Shown here one piece after another: positions 6,241 to 15,345 of a DNA stretch of 64,000 bases. The position numbers and the translations under genes were made by a program. The stretch is from assembly GCF_018613875.1 (NCBI RefSeq), contig NZ_JAGGPJ010000023.1:33441-97440 (forward strand). The letters run 5' to 3'. Source of the DNA: Arthrobacter sp. ISL-28. Lineage in GTDB: Bacteria > Actinomycetota > Actinomycetes > Actinomycetales > Micrococcaceae. Under the pieces are notes generated by a model. The model was not told where the DNA came from. It was given only the letters and a program-made list of their open reading frames with translations, and made no database searches. The stretch's first letter is position 1, and each line of letters begins with the position of its first letter.

Positions 6241-8634
6241 ATGAAGATCGCAATCGTCGGAGGCGGCCCCGGAGGCCTGTACTTCGCAGCACTGATGAAG
6301 CAGCTTGACCCCACCCACGACATCACGCTCTGGGAACGCAATGCAGCCACGGACACCTTTGGTTTCGGCGTGGTGTTCTCCGATGAGACGCTGGGCGGCA
6401 TCGGAAACGCCGATCCTGTGGTCGCCGAATATATGAGCCGCCGCTTCGCACGCTGGTCGGACATTGACATCCACTTTGGTGGGGAGACCCTGACTGTCGG
6501 CGGCCAGGGATTCGCAGCCATGAGCCGCAAGGAGCTGCTGGAACTCCTGCAGCGCAGGTGCCTGGAGCTTGGAGTGGACGTGCGGTTCAGCACGCTCGCC
6601 CCGCCCATCCAGGAGCTCGAGGCCGGCTACGACCTGGTGCTGGCTTCCGACGGCGTCAATTCGCAGATCCGCGCCATGTACGCCGACTCCTTCCGCCCGA
6701 ACCTTGACCCGCGGGGGAACAAGTTCATGTGGCTGGGCACGGACCTCGTTTTCGAAGCGTTCAAGTTCTTCGTCAAGGAAACCGAGCACGGCGTCATGCA
6801 GATTCACGGCTACCCCTACTCAGATGAGGGGTCGACCTTCATTGTTGAAATGTCCCCTGAGGTGTGGGAGGCCGCCGGCTTTGACGAGACGGCCGGCGAC
6901 GTGTTCCCGCCCGGCGTGTCCGATGAAAAGGCCATTGAGAAGATCCGCCGCATCTTCGCAGAGGAGCTGGACGGTCACGAAGTGCTGGCCAACAACTCCA
7001 AGTGGCTGAACTTCACCACCGTACGGAACAGCAGCTGGCGCCACGGCAACATCGTCCTGCTCGGCGACGCCGCGCACACCGCCCATTTCTCCATCGGGTC
7101 GGGCACCAAACTCGCCATGGAAGATGCCTTGGCCCTGGCGGCCTGCCTCCACGAACACCCGGACCTCGAGCCTGCTCTGTCCGCTTATGAGCTGGAGCGG
7201 CGACCTGTTGTCGAGTCCACTCAGCGGGCCGCGCAGGCCTCGCTGGAGTGGTTCGAACGGATCGGCCAGTACAGGAACCAGGAACCCACCCAGTTCGCGT
7301 TCAACCTGCTCACCCGTTCCCGCCGCATCACCCAGGAAAACCTGCGCCTCCGGGATCCGGAATTTGCCGAGGCAGTGGATCGCAATTTTGCCGAACTGCA
7401 GGGCCTGCCGTCCGTGGCCCCGGCCATGTTCCAGCCGTACAGTATCGGTGGGCTGGAACTGAAGAACCGGATTGTGGTCTCTCCGATGGACATGTACTCC
7501 GCCACGGACGGGATCCCCGGGGACTTCCACCTCGTGCACCTCGGATCCAAGGCACTGGGCGGTGCCGGGCTGGTCATGACGGAGATGGTTTGTGTCTCCG
7601 CCGAAGGCCGCATCACTCCCGGATGCTCCGGTCTCTATACGGACAGCCAACGGGACAGCTGGAAGTCCATCGTGGACTTCGTCCATGCACGGTCCACGGC
7701 GAAAATCGGTGTGCAGCTCGGCCATTCCGGCCGGAAGGGGTCCACCCGCCTGATGTGGGAGGGCATCGACGAGCCCCTGGAGTCAGGGAACTGGGAGCCA
7801 GCCGGACCGTCTGCCCTGCCGTACGGGCCAGGAAACCAGGTTCCCCGCGTGATGGACCGGGCCGAAATGGACCGCGTCAAGGCCGAATTCGTGGAGTCTG
7901 CCCGCCGCGCGGCTGAGGCCGACTTCGATCTCCTGGAAATCCATGCGGCGCACGGCTACCTTCTGTCGTCATTCCTCTCTCCGATCTCGAACCGCCGGAC
8001 TGACGAGTACGGAGGCAGCCTGGAGAACAGAATGCGCTTCCCGCTCGAGGTCTTTGACGCGGTCCGGAATGTCTGGCCCGCCTACAAGCCGATGACCATC
8101 CGCATTTCGGCGACCGACTGGATCGAAGGCGGCAACAGTTCGGATGATTCCATCGCAATCGCGAAGGCCTTCATCAACCACGGCGCCGCCGGCATCGACG
8201 TCTCTACCGGACAGATCGCCAAGGAGGAGAAGCCGGCCTTCGGCCGCAGCTACCAGACGCCGTTCGCCGACCGCATCCGTCAGGAAGTCGCCGAGCCGGC
8301 GGGAGTGGCCGTTATCGCCGTCGGCGCCATTTCGACCTACGACGACGTCAATTCCGTTCTGCTTGCAGGCCGGGCCGACCTCGTGGCACTCGGACGCACG
8401 CACCTGTACGACCCGCAGTGGACGCTGCACGCCGCCGCCGAACAGGAGTACCAGGGCCCCGGATCAGAGTGGATTCCGCAGTTCAGGGCCGGCCGCCGGA
8501 AACCGCCGAGCAGCCGCACGGATGCAGTCCGTCCGAGGCTTTCCCTGCTGAGGGAGCTCGATTCGGAGGAGACCACCTCACACCTGCGGTGGACACCTGC
8601 AGCCTTGACCCCGGAAGGGGCCCTGGCTCCCTGA
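6241..8634 (+). CDS. Monooxygenase/Old Yellow Enzyme fusion, 2-aminobenzoyl-CoA monooxygenase/reductase type
   Basis: 797 residues from the ATG at 6241, 13 nt after the ligase stop. Residues 1-390 form a flavoprotein aromatic hydroxylase: FAD motif IVGGGPGG, then VLASDGVNS and LLGDAAHTAHFSIGSGTKLAMEDA. From about residue 396 an Old Yellow Enzyme domain follows (MFQPYSIGGLELKNRIVVSPM, VQLGHSGRKG, IHAAHGYLLSSFLSP, SNRRTDEYGGS, DVSTGQ). This two-domain order is known in 2-aminobenzoyl-CoA monooxygenase/reductase of Azoarcus evansii and salicylyl-CoA 5-hydroxylase relatives. The first domain hydroxylates C5 of the aryl-CoA with NAD(P)H and O2, and the second can reduce the dearomatised product. 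An extra C-terminal tail of about 40 residues is low-complexity. It is the last gene of the operon. Confidence 0.9.
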   Translation: MKIAIVGGGPGGLYFAALMKQLDPTHDITLWERNAATDTFGFGVVFSDETLGGIGNADPVVAEYMSRRFARWSDIDIHFGGETLTVGGQGFAAMSRKELLELLQRRCLELGVDVRFSTLAPPIQELEAGYDLVLASDGVNSQIRAMYADSFRPNLDPRGNKFMWLGTDLVFEAFKFFVKETEHGVMQIHGYPYSDEGSTFIVEMSPEVWEAAGFDETAGDVFPPGVSDEKAIEKIRRIFAEELDGHEVLANNSKWLNFTTVRNSSWRHGNIVLLGDAAHTAHFSIGSGTKLAMEDALALAACLHEHPDLEPALSAYELERRPVVESTQRAAQASLEWFERIGQYRNQEPTQFAFNLLTRSRRITQENLRLRDPEFAEAVDRNFAELQGLPSVAPAMFQPYSIGGLELKNRIVVSPMDMYSATDGIPGDFHLVHLGSKALGGAGLVMTEMVCVSAEGRITPGCSGLYTDSQRDSWKSIVDFVHARSTAKIGVQLGHSGRKGSTRLMWEGIDEPLESGNWEPAGPSALPYGPGNQVPRVMDRAEMDRVKAEFVESARRAAEADFDLLEIHAAHGYLLSSFLSPISNRRTDEYGGSLENRMRFPLEVFDAVRNVWPAYKPMTIRISATDWIEGGNSSDDSIAIAKAFINHGAAGIDVSTGQIAKEEKPAFGRSYQTPFADRIRQEVAEPAGVAVIAVGAISTYDDVNSVLLAGRADLVALGRTHLYDPQWTLHAAAEQEYQGPGSEWIPQFRAGRRKPPSSRTDAVRPRLSLLRELDSEETTSHLRWTPAALTPEGALAP

Positions 8635-8657
8635 CCTCTCGGCAGGATTCTGCGGAA

Positions 8658-8703
8658 CACCGGCCTTGCACATATCAGGCGCAACTGCTGTGCAAGGCCG
8701 GTG
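8658..8703 (+). terminator. Terminator after the aromatic-acid operon
   Basis: A perfect 15-bp inverted repeat (8658-8672 with 8689-8703, CACCGGCCTTGCACA and its complement) encloses a 16-nt loop, 23 nt downstream of the monooxygenase/OYE stop. The downstream stretch is only weakly T-rich. Confidence 0.7.
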
Positions 8704-8821
8704 CTGTCGTTCAGGGCAAGGCCGAGGATGCCTGCCGGGGCTATCGCGGTTGCAACCTTCGTGCCCTTCGATCGTGATGCTTTTGGGACACAGATTGCGA
8801 ACCCTCTAGGATTGGGGCTCG

Positions 8822-9325
8822 ATGATAGCTCTTGACGAAACGTCCGAACAGCCACAGTCCGCGCCGCCGCGTGCGCCGGTCTTTGTCGATGCGTCAGGTC
8901 GACGCCTCCGGCGGGTCAAGCTTATCGGCCTCGGGGCCCTCGGGCTCGTGGCAGGGTACGTCATTCTCCTGCTGGTTGCGTTAATTGGCGGACCCAATGT
9001 GGCCGCGCCTTACCTGCCACTCCCGGCTGCCCCGGCTGCCCGTGACCTTCCGTCATCCCCATCGGCACCGGCTTCCAGTGCGGCTGGACCCCCAGCTAGC
9101 GAAGCTCGACCGGCTCAGCCTGCAGCGCCGGCCGCTGTCCAGATTCCGGTGACTCCGCCTTCGGCCGTTGCTACAGCACCACCGATCTATGGTGCAGGCA
9201 TACCGCATGCGGTCCCCTCAGCACCCGCTGCCAATCCCGCGCGGAGCACTGAGCGGACGGCGCCGGGCAAGAGCGGGACGGCTCCGGGCCAGACAACGCG
9301 TCCATCGCCCCCGCCGCACCCGTGA
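8822..9325 (+). CDS. Membrane-anchored Pro/Ala-rich protein
   Basis: 167 residues. A short cytoplasmic head (1-30) ends in basic residues, one membrane segment follows (about 34-56, LIGLGALGLVAGYVILLLVA), then about 110 residues of Pro/Ala/Ser/Thr-rich extracytoplasmic sequence with no recognisable fold. Its stop overlaps the GTG start of the deacetylase/glycosyltransferase (GTGA at 9322-9325), so the two are translationally coupled. It may anchor or space a polysaccharide-synthesis complex in the cell wall. I know no family for it; the function is inferred only from coupling. Confidence 0.7.
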   Translation: MIALDETSEQPQSAPPRAPVFVDASGRRLRRVKLIGLGALGLVAGYVILLLVALIGGPNVAAPYLPLPAAPAARDLPSSPSAPASSAAGPPASEARPAQPAAPAAVQIPVTPPSAVATAPPIYGAGIPHAVPSAPAANPARSTERTAPGKSGTAPGQTTRPSPPPHP

Positions 9326-11490
9326 GTGCGGGCCGCCTGAGCAAGCGCGCTGCTCCGGTCGGTGTCAGGGCACACTGGTTCATTCTTCTGGCCGTCCTGT
9401 TTGCGCTGGCTGTCGCTCTCGCGGTGCAGGGGTACATGCATCACCTTGCCGGGATCAGCGATGACTCCGTTCCCGCTACCGGGACCGCCAGTGCTGTCCC
9501 GAATGCCGTCTCTCAGGGTGGCCCCGTCGTCGACTCCCGCGGCGGGACAGTTCGCACTGTGCGTCCACCTGATCGTACGGTGGCCTTGACGTTCGACGAC
9601 GGCCCAGACCCGGCCTGGACGCCTCAGATCCTCGACGTCCTCCGGAAACATCACGTCCACGCGACATTCTTCGTCGTCGGCTCGGCGGCGATCGACAATC
9701 CCGATCTCGTCCGGCGCATCGCCGCAGAGGGTCACGAGATCGGCCTGCACACACTCACCCATGCCGACCTGGGCGCCGCCCCTGCATGGCGACGCCAGCT
9801 CGAGGTCCAAGGCGCTCAGGATGCGATCGTCGGCATCACCGGTCGCGCGGCGTCCCTGCTGCGTCCGCCATACAGCTCCGAGAACGTTGCGGTCACAAAC
9901 GGTGCCTGGTCTGCGATGCAAGCGTCGGCGGAGGAGGGGTACCTCACCGTTCTCAGTACCGTCGACAGCCAGGACTGGCGTCGGCCAGGTGTCGCAGCGA
10001 TCGAGCGGAATGTCACTCTGTCCGGCCCGCAGGGGCAGGTTGTTCTGATGCATGACGGCGGTGATGACAGGGAACAGACCGTCGCCGCGCTCGACTCCGC
10101 CCTGAAGAGATTCGCTGACCAGGGCTATCGCGTGACTACCGTCGGCGATGCCATCGGGATCGACGGCACGCGGCAGGCTTCGACTGCGGAGCAGGTCAGC
10201 GGAACCGCGTTCGTATGGGGCATCCGGCTCAGCGACGTCGTCATCACGGCCATCTCGTGGGCGCTCGTTGCGGCCGGTATCGTGACGCTGATCCGCGCCA
10301 TCCTCGTGGTCGGCATCGCGGCGCACCACAGCCGCGGCGCGCGCCGCATGCAGGCGGACAGCCGCGGTCGACGCCGGTTGGACGTGCCGGTAAGGCCCAG
10401 GATCACGGAGCCGGTCAGTGTGATCGTTCCCGCTTATAACGAGGCGGCCGGCATTGAAGCCGCGGTCCGATCCATCGTCGCCTCGACCCATCCGGTTGAG
10501 ATCATCGTGGTCGATGACGGGTCAGCCGACGGGACTGCAGACATCGTGGAAGGGCTTGGCCTGCCGGGCGTCCTGGTGATCCGGAAGGAGAACGGCGGCA
10601 AGCCATCCGCCCTGAATGCCGGGCTTGGCGCTGCCAGCCACGATCTTGTCGTGATGGTCGACGGCGACACCGTCTTCGAACCGGACACGGTTCAGGCACT
10701 CGTTCAGCCCTTCGCCGACCCACGAGTGGGTGCAATTTCGGGGAACACCAAGGTCGCCAACCGCGGAGGCATCCTCGGCGCCTGGCAGCACATCGAGTAC
10801 GTCGTCGGCTTCAATCTTGACCGCAGACTGTTCGACGTCGCGGAGTGCATGCCGACAGTCCCCGGGGCTATTGGTGCCTTCCGCCGCGATGCCCTCCTCC
10901 GGGTCGGCGGAGTCAGCGACGACACGCTCGCCGAGGACACAGACCTGACCATGTCCCTGTGCCGTGACGGCTGGCGGGTGGTGTACCAGGACGACGCGAG
11001 GGCGTGGACCGAGGCGCCCGCGAGCCTCGGTGCCTTGTGGCGCCAGCGGTACCGCTGGTGCTACGGCACGTTGCAGGCCATGTGGAAGCACCGCGGCGCG
11101 GTACTGCAGGGGGGAGCGGCGGGCAAGCTTGGCCGACGTGGGCTCGGCTACCTGCTCTTCCTCCAAGTGCTGCTTCCCTTGTTCGCGCCCGTTGTCGATG
11201 TCTTTGCTGTCTACGGCTTGATCTTCCTCGATCCGTTCCGGATCGCGGCGCTCTGGCTCGTCTTCCTTGTCGTTCAGTTCCTCATGGCCGCCTACGCGTT
11301 CCGGCTCGACAATGAGCCGCTTCGCCCGCTGTGGACGCTTCCACTTCAGCAGTTCGTGTACCGGCAGCTCATGTATCTCGTCGTCATCCAGTCGGTGGTC
11401 ACCGCCTTGGCCGGCGTGCACCTGCGGTGGCACCGAATGGAGAGGTATGGAAGCCTTCGTGTCCCGCCCGCCAGGCAGGGTCAGGCGTAA
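9322..11490 (+). CDS. Bifunctional polysaccharide deacetylase / processive GT2 glycosyltransferase
   Basis: 722 residues from a GTG start coupled to the preceding gene. A transmembrane segment (about 20-36) leads to a NodB-type deacetylase domain (about 83-270) with TFDDGPDP (Asp92, Asp93) and the metal ligands His143 and His147 in HTLTH. Two membrane segments separate it from a GT2 domain (about 365-600) with DDGSADGT, DGDT, EDTDLT and RQRYRW, the last being the processive hyaluronan/chitin/PNAG synthase motif. Four or so C-terminal membrane helices follow. It probably polymerises an N-acetylhexosamine polymer and deacetylates it outside the membrane, doing in one chain what PgaC and PgaB do separately. 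The polymer identity is unknown. Confidence 0.88.
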   Translation: MSAGRLSKRAAPVGVRAHWFILLAVLFALAVALAVQGYMHHLAGISDDSVPATGTASAVPNAVSQGGPVVDSRGGTVRTVRPPDRTVALTFDDGPDPAWTPQILDVLRKHHVHATFFVVGSAAIDNPDLVRRIAAEGHEIGLHTLTHADLGAAPAWRRQLEVQGAQDAIVGITGRAASLLRPPYSSENVAVTNGAWSAMQASAEEGYLTVLSTVDSQDWRRPGVAAIERNVTLSGPQGQVVLMHDGGDDREQTVAALDSALKRFADQGYRVTTVGDAIGIDGTRQASTAEQVSGTAFVWGIRLSDVVITAISWALVAAGIVTLIRAILVVGIAAHHSRGARRMQADSRGRRRLDVPVRPRITEPVSVIVPAYNEAAGIEAAVRSIVASTHPVEIIVVDDGSADGTADIVEGLGLPGVLVIRKENGGKPSALNAGLGAASHDLVVMVDGDTVFEPDTVQALVQPFADPRVGAISGNTKVANRGGILGAWQHIEYVVGFNLDRRLFDVAECMPTVPGAIGAFRRDALLRVGGVSDDTLAEDTDLTMSLCRDGWRVVYQDDARAWTEAPASLGALWRQRYRWCYGTLQAMWKHRGAVLQGGAAGKLGRRGLGYLLFLQVLLPLFAPVVDVFAVYGLIFLDPFRIAALWLVFLVVQFLMAAYAFRLDNEPLRPLWTLPLQQFVYRQLMYLVVIQSVVTALAGVHLRWHRMERYGSLRVPPARQGQA

Positions 11491-11511
11491 GTTCTCGCGA
11501 AGCGTCCGTGC

Positions 11512-12028
11512 TCACGCCGCTCCGGTCAAAGCCTCTGTTCGAAGCTGGGCCGTGACGTAGCTGCCCTTGAAAAAGAGCAACGGCTCGGCATCCGGTCGGG
11601 AGCCCAGGGCGCGGACCGCGGCCACCACTATGGTGTGGTCACCGCCGTCGTATTCCCGATACAGTTCGCAATCCACCCCAGGCCAGAGCCTGGTCCAGCA
11701 CCGGGTTTCCGAGCGGCGATGCCGAATGAGCCACACCTGCGAACTTGTCAGTCCCTGACCGTGCGAACTGGGTCGAGAGCCAGTTGTGCTCAGCAGCAAG
11801 CACGTTGACCGTGAAGGTGCCCGAGACACGCAGCAAAGGCCAGGTGCTGGACATACGGGAAGGGCTGAAAGACACCAGCGCCGGATCCAGCGAAAGCGAC
11901 GAGAACGACTGGCAGGTGAAACCGGCAGGCCCTTGATCTGTCGCGGCCGTAATGACTGTCAGGCCCGAGGCAAAATGGCCCAGGACATCGCGTAGCCTGC
12001 GCGGCGAGAGATCAGAATGTTCAAACAC
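11512..12028 (-). pseudogene. Flavin reductase family protein, frameshifted
   Basis: From a GTG at 12028 (GAAAGG upstream) the reverse strand encodes a flavin reductase-like protein: LRDVLGHFASGLTVIT, GFTCQSFSSLSLDP, STWPLLRVSGTFTVNVL, then LDQALAW. Here the frame is lost, and the expected continuation (VDCELYREYDGGDHTIVV through LLFFKGSYV) is in the next frame to a stop at 11512. The shift lies in a C4 run on the plus strand (11676-11679), one base too many. Intact, it would be about 171 residues and would supply reduced FMN to a partner monooxygenase. The neighbouring sulfonate-type ABC genes fit such a role. Either a pseudogene or a sequencing error. Confidence 0.8.
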
Positions 12029-12783
12029 GGTTTTTTCCTTTCGAACCCTGTGCCACCAAGCAACCACCCCTGAGCACAGGTTCTCAACACCGGCTGAAAC
12101 GCACTGACATGCTCCCCAATACGGGTTCACCACCGGAGGTAAGAGGTAATGATTCGCCGGACCTCACGAGCTCAACCTGGCGTTCCGTGTCGCCGCGGAG
12201 ACGAAGTACTAAGCACCGTTTCTTGTCGTGCACTCCCGTTACAGCGTGCTGGCGAAGCCACCGCACGCCGTGCTTAGGTGGTTCCACCGCCAGCCAAGAT
12301 CGTGGCGGCCGAAGGCGCTATGACGGACAGACTATGTCGGACAGGAGGACCAGATGCCAGATGCACGCGAATGCAACCCCTGCGCTCCTGCTATGCCGGA
12401 CTGCTGCGTGCCGGCCCGCTCCTGCTGTCCGGTTTGCTCCTGACCATCCTCGTTCGCCCTGATAATCCGGCCATATGGGACGGCGCGGCTCGGTGGCATG
12501 CTCGCACCGGTAGCAGGGCAGCACTTACAGGGGCCGGCATAGCCGGACCGGCAGGCTGTTAGCGCCTCGGTCCGGCCCGCACCCTGCGTCCGGCCTGTCC
12601 GCCGTCTGCTTCCTTTGCTTCGGTGGCCGCCGCCATTAGGGCGCCGCGCTGACGGCTGTCTCGTTCGTCCTATTCCCGCCTTGGAGTGCCTGGGCCCACC
12701 TGCCCCAAACTGGTGCCCCACTGCGTCGCCGGGAACAGCATGCCAAAGCCGTCTCCATGCCCAATCGACTACGAAAGGCAGCC
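12029..12783. other. 755-base stretch without a convincing long gene
   Basis: It lies between the divergent flavin-reductase remnant and the ABC substrate-binding gene. Open frames here are short, Arg/Cys/Pro-rich and lack family resemblance. The only notable item is a 42-codon frame at 12149 with a strong ribosome site, listed separately. No tRNA or clear hairpin terminator was seen. Confidence 0.5.
12149..12277 (+). CDS. Possible short leader-type ORF
   Basis: A 42-codon frame starts with MIRRTSRAQPGVPCRRGDEV after CCGGAGGTAAGAGGTA, a near-ideal ribosome site with correct spacing. It contains two Cys codons and ends at 12277, about 500 nt before a sulfonate-type transporter gene. Short Cys-containing leader peptides before sulfur-assimilation genes occur in actinobacteria, but this one has no clear Cys cluster and is far from the gene. 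Low confidence. Confidence 0.25.
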   Translation: MIRRTSRAQPGVPCRRGDEVLSTVSCRALPLQRAGEATARRA

Positions 12784-13896
12784 ATGCCCTTCGCTGCACC
12801 CCAGCCGTCCCCACTGAACCTGTCGCCCCTCCTGACGCGGCGGCGCGCCCTGGGCGCCTTCCTCGCGTTGCCCGCCCTGGGCTTGCTGACGGCCTGCGGC
12901 GGAGCGCCCGCAACCAGCGGCGAACCCGCAAGCCAGTCCGCCCCGGCCCCCCTCGGCACCTCGGTGCCTCCCGGCACGACAATTACGGTGGGTGACGCCA
13001 CCATCCGGGTGGCGCTTGAACTGTCCGGTCTGATCAAGGAGCTCGGTTTCAAGGTCAAGTCCGCCAACATCTCCGGTGGCCCGCAGACCACGGAAGCGTT
13101 CCGGGCCAACGCCCTCGATGTTGGATCGGTGGCTGACATCCCGCCGATCCATGCCACGTGGACCGGTCTCGACGTGCGGATCATCGCCAGCGCCTACCGT
13201 CAGGACGCCGTGAACCACCCGGTGTACGAGCTGGGGGTCGCTCCCGGATCCGGAATCTCCTCTCTTGGAGACCTGCGCGGCAAGAAGATTGCGTACAGTC
13301 CCGGCCAGGCGCAAGGTGCGCTTGTGCTGCGCATCCTGGAGAAAGCGGGACTGCACCAAGACGATGTGAAGCTCGTGGAGCTGCCCAGCACCGGTGACGT
13401 CTACGCCACCTCCCTGGCCAGCAAGCAGGTCGATGCCGCCCCGCTGGGCGGCGTTCAGATCAAGCGCTACCTCGCCAAGTACAAGGCAGAGGGGTCCAGC
13501 ACGCTTCGTCATGGCCTCCGCGACGACCCCGCGCACCTTTACTCCCCGGCCGAGGTCCTTAACGATCCGGCGAAAGCCGCGGCCCTGGCTGAATATGTGC
13601 GGGTCTGGGGCAAGGCGCAGCGCTGGGTCCAGGACCACCCGGGGGAATGGCTGGAGGGCTACTACGTGAAGGACCAGGGCCTTTCCCGCGAGGACGGCCA
13701 GTACCTGATTGACGCCGCTGACACAAGAGATCTGCCGACGTCGTGGGCCGAGGGCATCGCCCGCCATCAGCAGACCATCGACCTCCTGGCCTGTGAACAG
13801 AAGAAGCCCCGGCTCGAAGCGGCTTCGCTCTATGACGCGCGTTTCGAAGCGATCGCAGGTTCCGCTTTCGTCGCTGCCGGAAAGGCAGGTGCCTGA
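12784..13896 (+). CDS. ABC transporter substrate-binding lipoprotein (sulfonate/nitrate/taurine type)
   Basis: 370 residues from the ATG at 12784 (GAAAGG 6 nt upstream; an in-frame ATG at 12757 lacks a site). An N-terminal RRR-containing signal peptide ends in the lipobox LLTACGG. The mature protein has the SsuA/TauA pattern: DVGSVADIPPIHATWTG, then ISSLGDLRGKKIAYSPGQAQG, VKLVELPSTGDVY and a late WVQDHPGEW. Such proteins bind aliphatic sulfonates or related small organics outside the membrane and deliver them to a two-gene ABC importer. The permease start overlaps this stop. The permease and ATPase that follow appear broken, so this protein may have no working partner here. Confidence 0.88.
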   Translation: MPFAAPQPSPLNLSPLLTRRRALGAFLALPALGLLTACGGAPATSGEPASQSAPAPLGTSVPPGTTITVGDATIRVALELSGLIKELGFKVKSANISGGPQTTEAFRANALDVGSVADIPPIHATWTGLDVRIIASAYRQDAVNHPVYELGVAPGSGISSLGDLRGKKIAYSPGQAQGALVLRILEKAGLHQDDVKLVELPSTGDVYATSLASKQVDAAPLGGVQIKRYLAKYKAEGSSTLRHGLRDDPAHLYSPAEVLNDPAKAAALAEYVRVWGKAQRWVQDHPGEWLEGYYVKDQGLSREDGQYLIDAADTRDLPTSWAEGIARHQQTIDLLACEQKKPRLEAASLYDARFEAIAGSAFVAAGKAGA

Positions 13897-14727
13897 TGGC
13901 CACCGCTACTGGAACTTTCCGCCGTCGAGCCGCATCGGGAGCCGGCGCTGGCCGGGCGGGAGGACGTCCGGCCAACGGGCAGGCGGCTGGGACTCGGACA
14001 ACGACGGCGGTTCGCCGGCCTGCTCGGTCCGGTTGCCTTGCTTCTGCTGTGGACCGTGTCCTCTGCGACGGGCCTGCTCGATCCGCGGATCCTGTCCGAG
14101 CCGTGGACTGTAGTGAGCACCGCTGGCGAGCTGATCGCCGATGGCCGGTTGCAGGAGAACCTCGTTGTCTCGGGCCAGCGTGCTTTGCTCGGGCTGTTCT
14201 TCGGCATCGTCCTCGGCGCCGTGCTGGCCCTCGTGTCCGGACTCAGCCGCTTCGGTGAAGCACTCATCGACGGTCCGGTACAGATCAAGCGAGCCATCCC
14301 CGGCCTGGCCCTGATTCCACTACTCATTCTCTGGTTCGGCATCGACGAAACCATGAAGGTGCTGACCGTCACGCTCGGCGTGTTCGTCCCCATTTACCTG
14401 CAGACCCACGCTGGGCTACGGGGCATCGACCTCCGCTATGTCGAACTGGCGCAAATCGTCGGGCTAACCAGGGCAAGCTTCATCCGCCGAGTGGTACTAC
14501 CGGGCGCGCTCCCTGGCTTCTTCCTGGGCCTGCGTTTCGCGGTCACGGGCGCCTGGGTGTCCCTCGTGGTCGTGGAACAGATCAATTCCACAAGCGGCAT
14601 CGGCTACATGATGGAGCTCGCCCGCACCTATGGCCAGACCAACATCATCGTCTTCGGACTCGCCGTGTACGGGCTGCTCGGCCTGCTGTCCGACGCTACC
14701 GTCCGTTTCCTCGAACGAAAGGCCGTC
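13896..14727 (+). pseudogene. SsuC-type ABC permease, frameshift near the start
   Basis: An ATG at 13896 overlaps the stop of the binding protein, the usual arrangement, but its frame is not that of the permease body. The body reads in the next frame from about 13909 (LELSAVEPHREP onwards, first membrane segment RFAGLLGPVALLLLW) and then gives a normal BPD_transp_1 permease. This includes the EAA-type loop (YVELAQIVGLTRASFIRRVVLPGALPGFF without its full spacing shown) and the STSGIGYMM segment. No good start codon lies in the body frame before the first membrane helix. A single-base indel at about 13907-13911 is the simplest explanation. It also runs without a stop into the ATPase gene. Confidence 0.7.
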
Positions 14728-15345
14728 ATGGCAGCGCACCCTGGCGGGCTAACCACCATCGACCCCTCAACCGAGAGGGACAACCCAGCCACTTCCCAGC
14801 ACGCAACCCCATCCCTCGCCGCCTCTGTTGCGGTCTCAGTAAAAAACCTTGTCCGCGGCTTTGGGCCAAGGGGCGTTTTTAACGGCGTGGACCTGGAGAT
14901 CGCACCCGGCGAATTTGTCGCCCTCCTTGGGCCCAGCGGCTGCGGGAAGAGTACCCTGCTGCGTGCCCTCGCCGGATTGGACCACGATGTGCGCGGCAGC
15001 GGCGTGGTCACCGTGCCGGACCGCGTCTCCGTGGTCTTCCAAGACTCGCGGCTGCTGCCCTGGGACACGGTCCTCGGCAACGTGACGCTCGGCCTGCGCA
15101 AGCACGACGACGAAGCCAAGGGACGCCGCGCACTCACGGAGGTAGGCCTCGCGGGCCGGGAAAGGTCCTGGCCGTACGAACTCTCCGGTGGTGAACAGCA
15201 GCGCGTGGCACTTGCCCGGTCGCTGGAGGTCGGAACCAGCGCCCCGGGAAACCAGACGGATACCGGCGGGCACGAAGCACTTCGGCGCGACCTCCTGGCC
15301 GCTCTCGGCGTGGGTGAGGCCGCAGTCGAGAAGGCTGCCGGCTAG
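14728..15345 (+). pseudogene. SsuB-type ABC ATPase lacking Walker B and H-loop
   Basis: It reads in the same frame as the permease body, so the two are fused. Walker A (GPSGCGKST), Q-loop (VVFQDSRLLPWD) and signature (LSGGEQQRVALARSL) are present. Directly after RSL the sequence jumps to a C-terminal piece (GHEALRRDLLAALGV). The Walker B Asp-Glu, D-loop and switch His, about 70-80 residues, are absent. The ATPase cannot hydrolyse ATP normally. With the frameshifted permease this marks the importer as inactive, unless a separate ATPase serves it. The join is at about 15227. Confidence 0.8.

Noticed and set aside
6241..8634. Reading the monooxygenase/OYE enzyme as two separate genes
   Set aside because: The frame is continuous with no stop or ribosome site between the domains, and the same domain order is known in 2-aminobenzoyl-CoA monooxygenase/reductase.
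12332..12982. 216-codon reverse-strand frame before the ABC binding protein
   Set aside because: Arg/Gly-rich with no motif; it overlaps the start of a clear lipoprotein gene.
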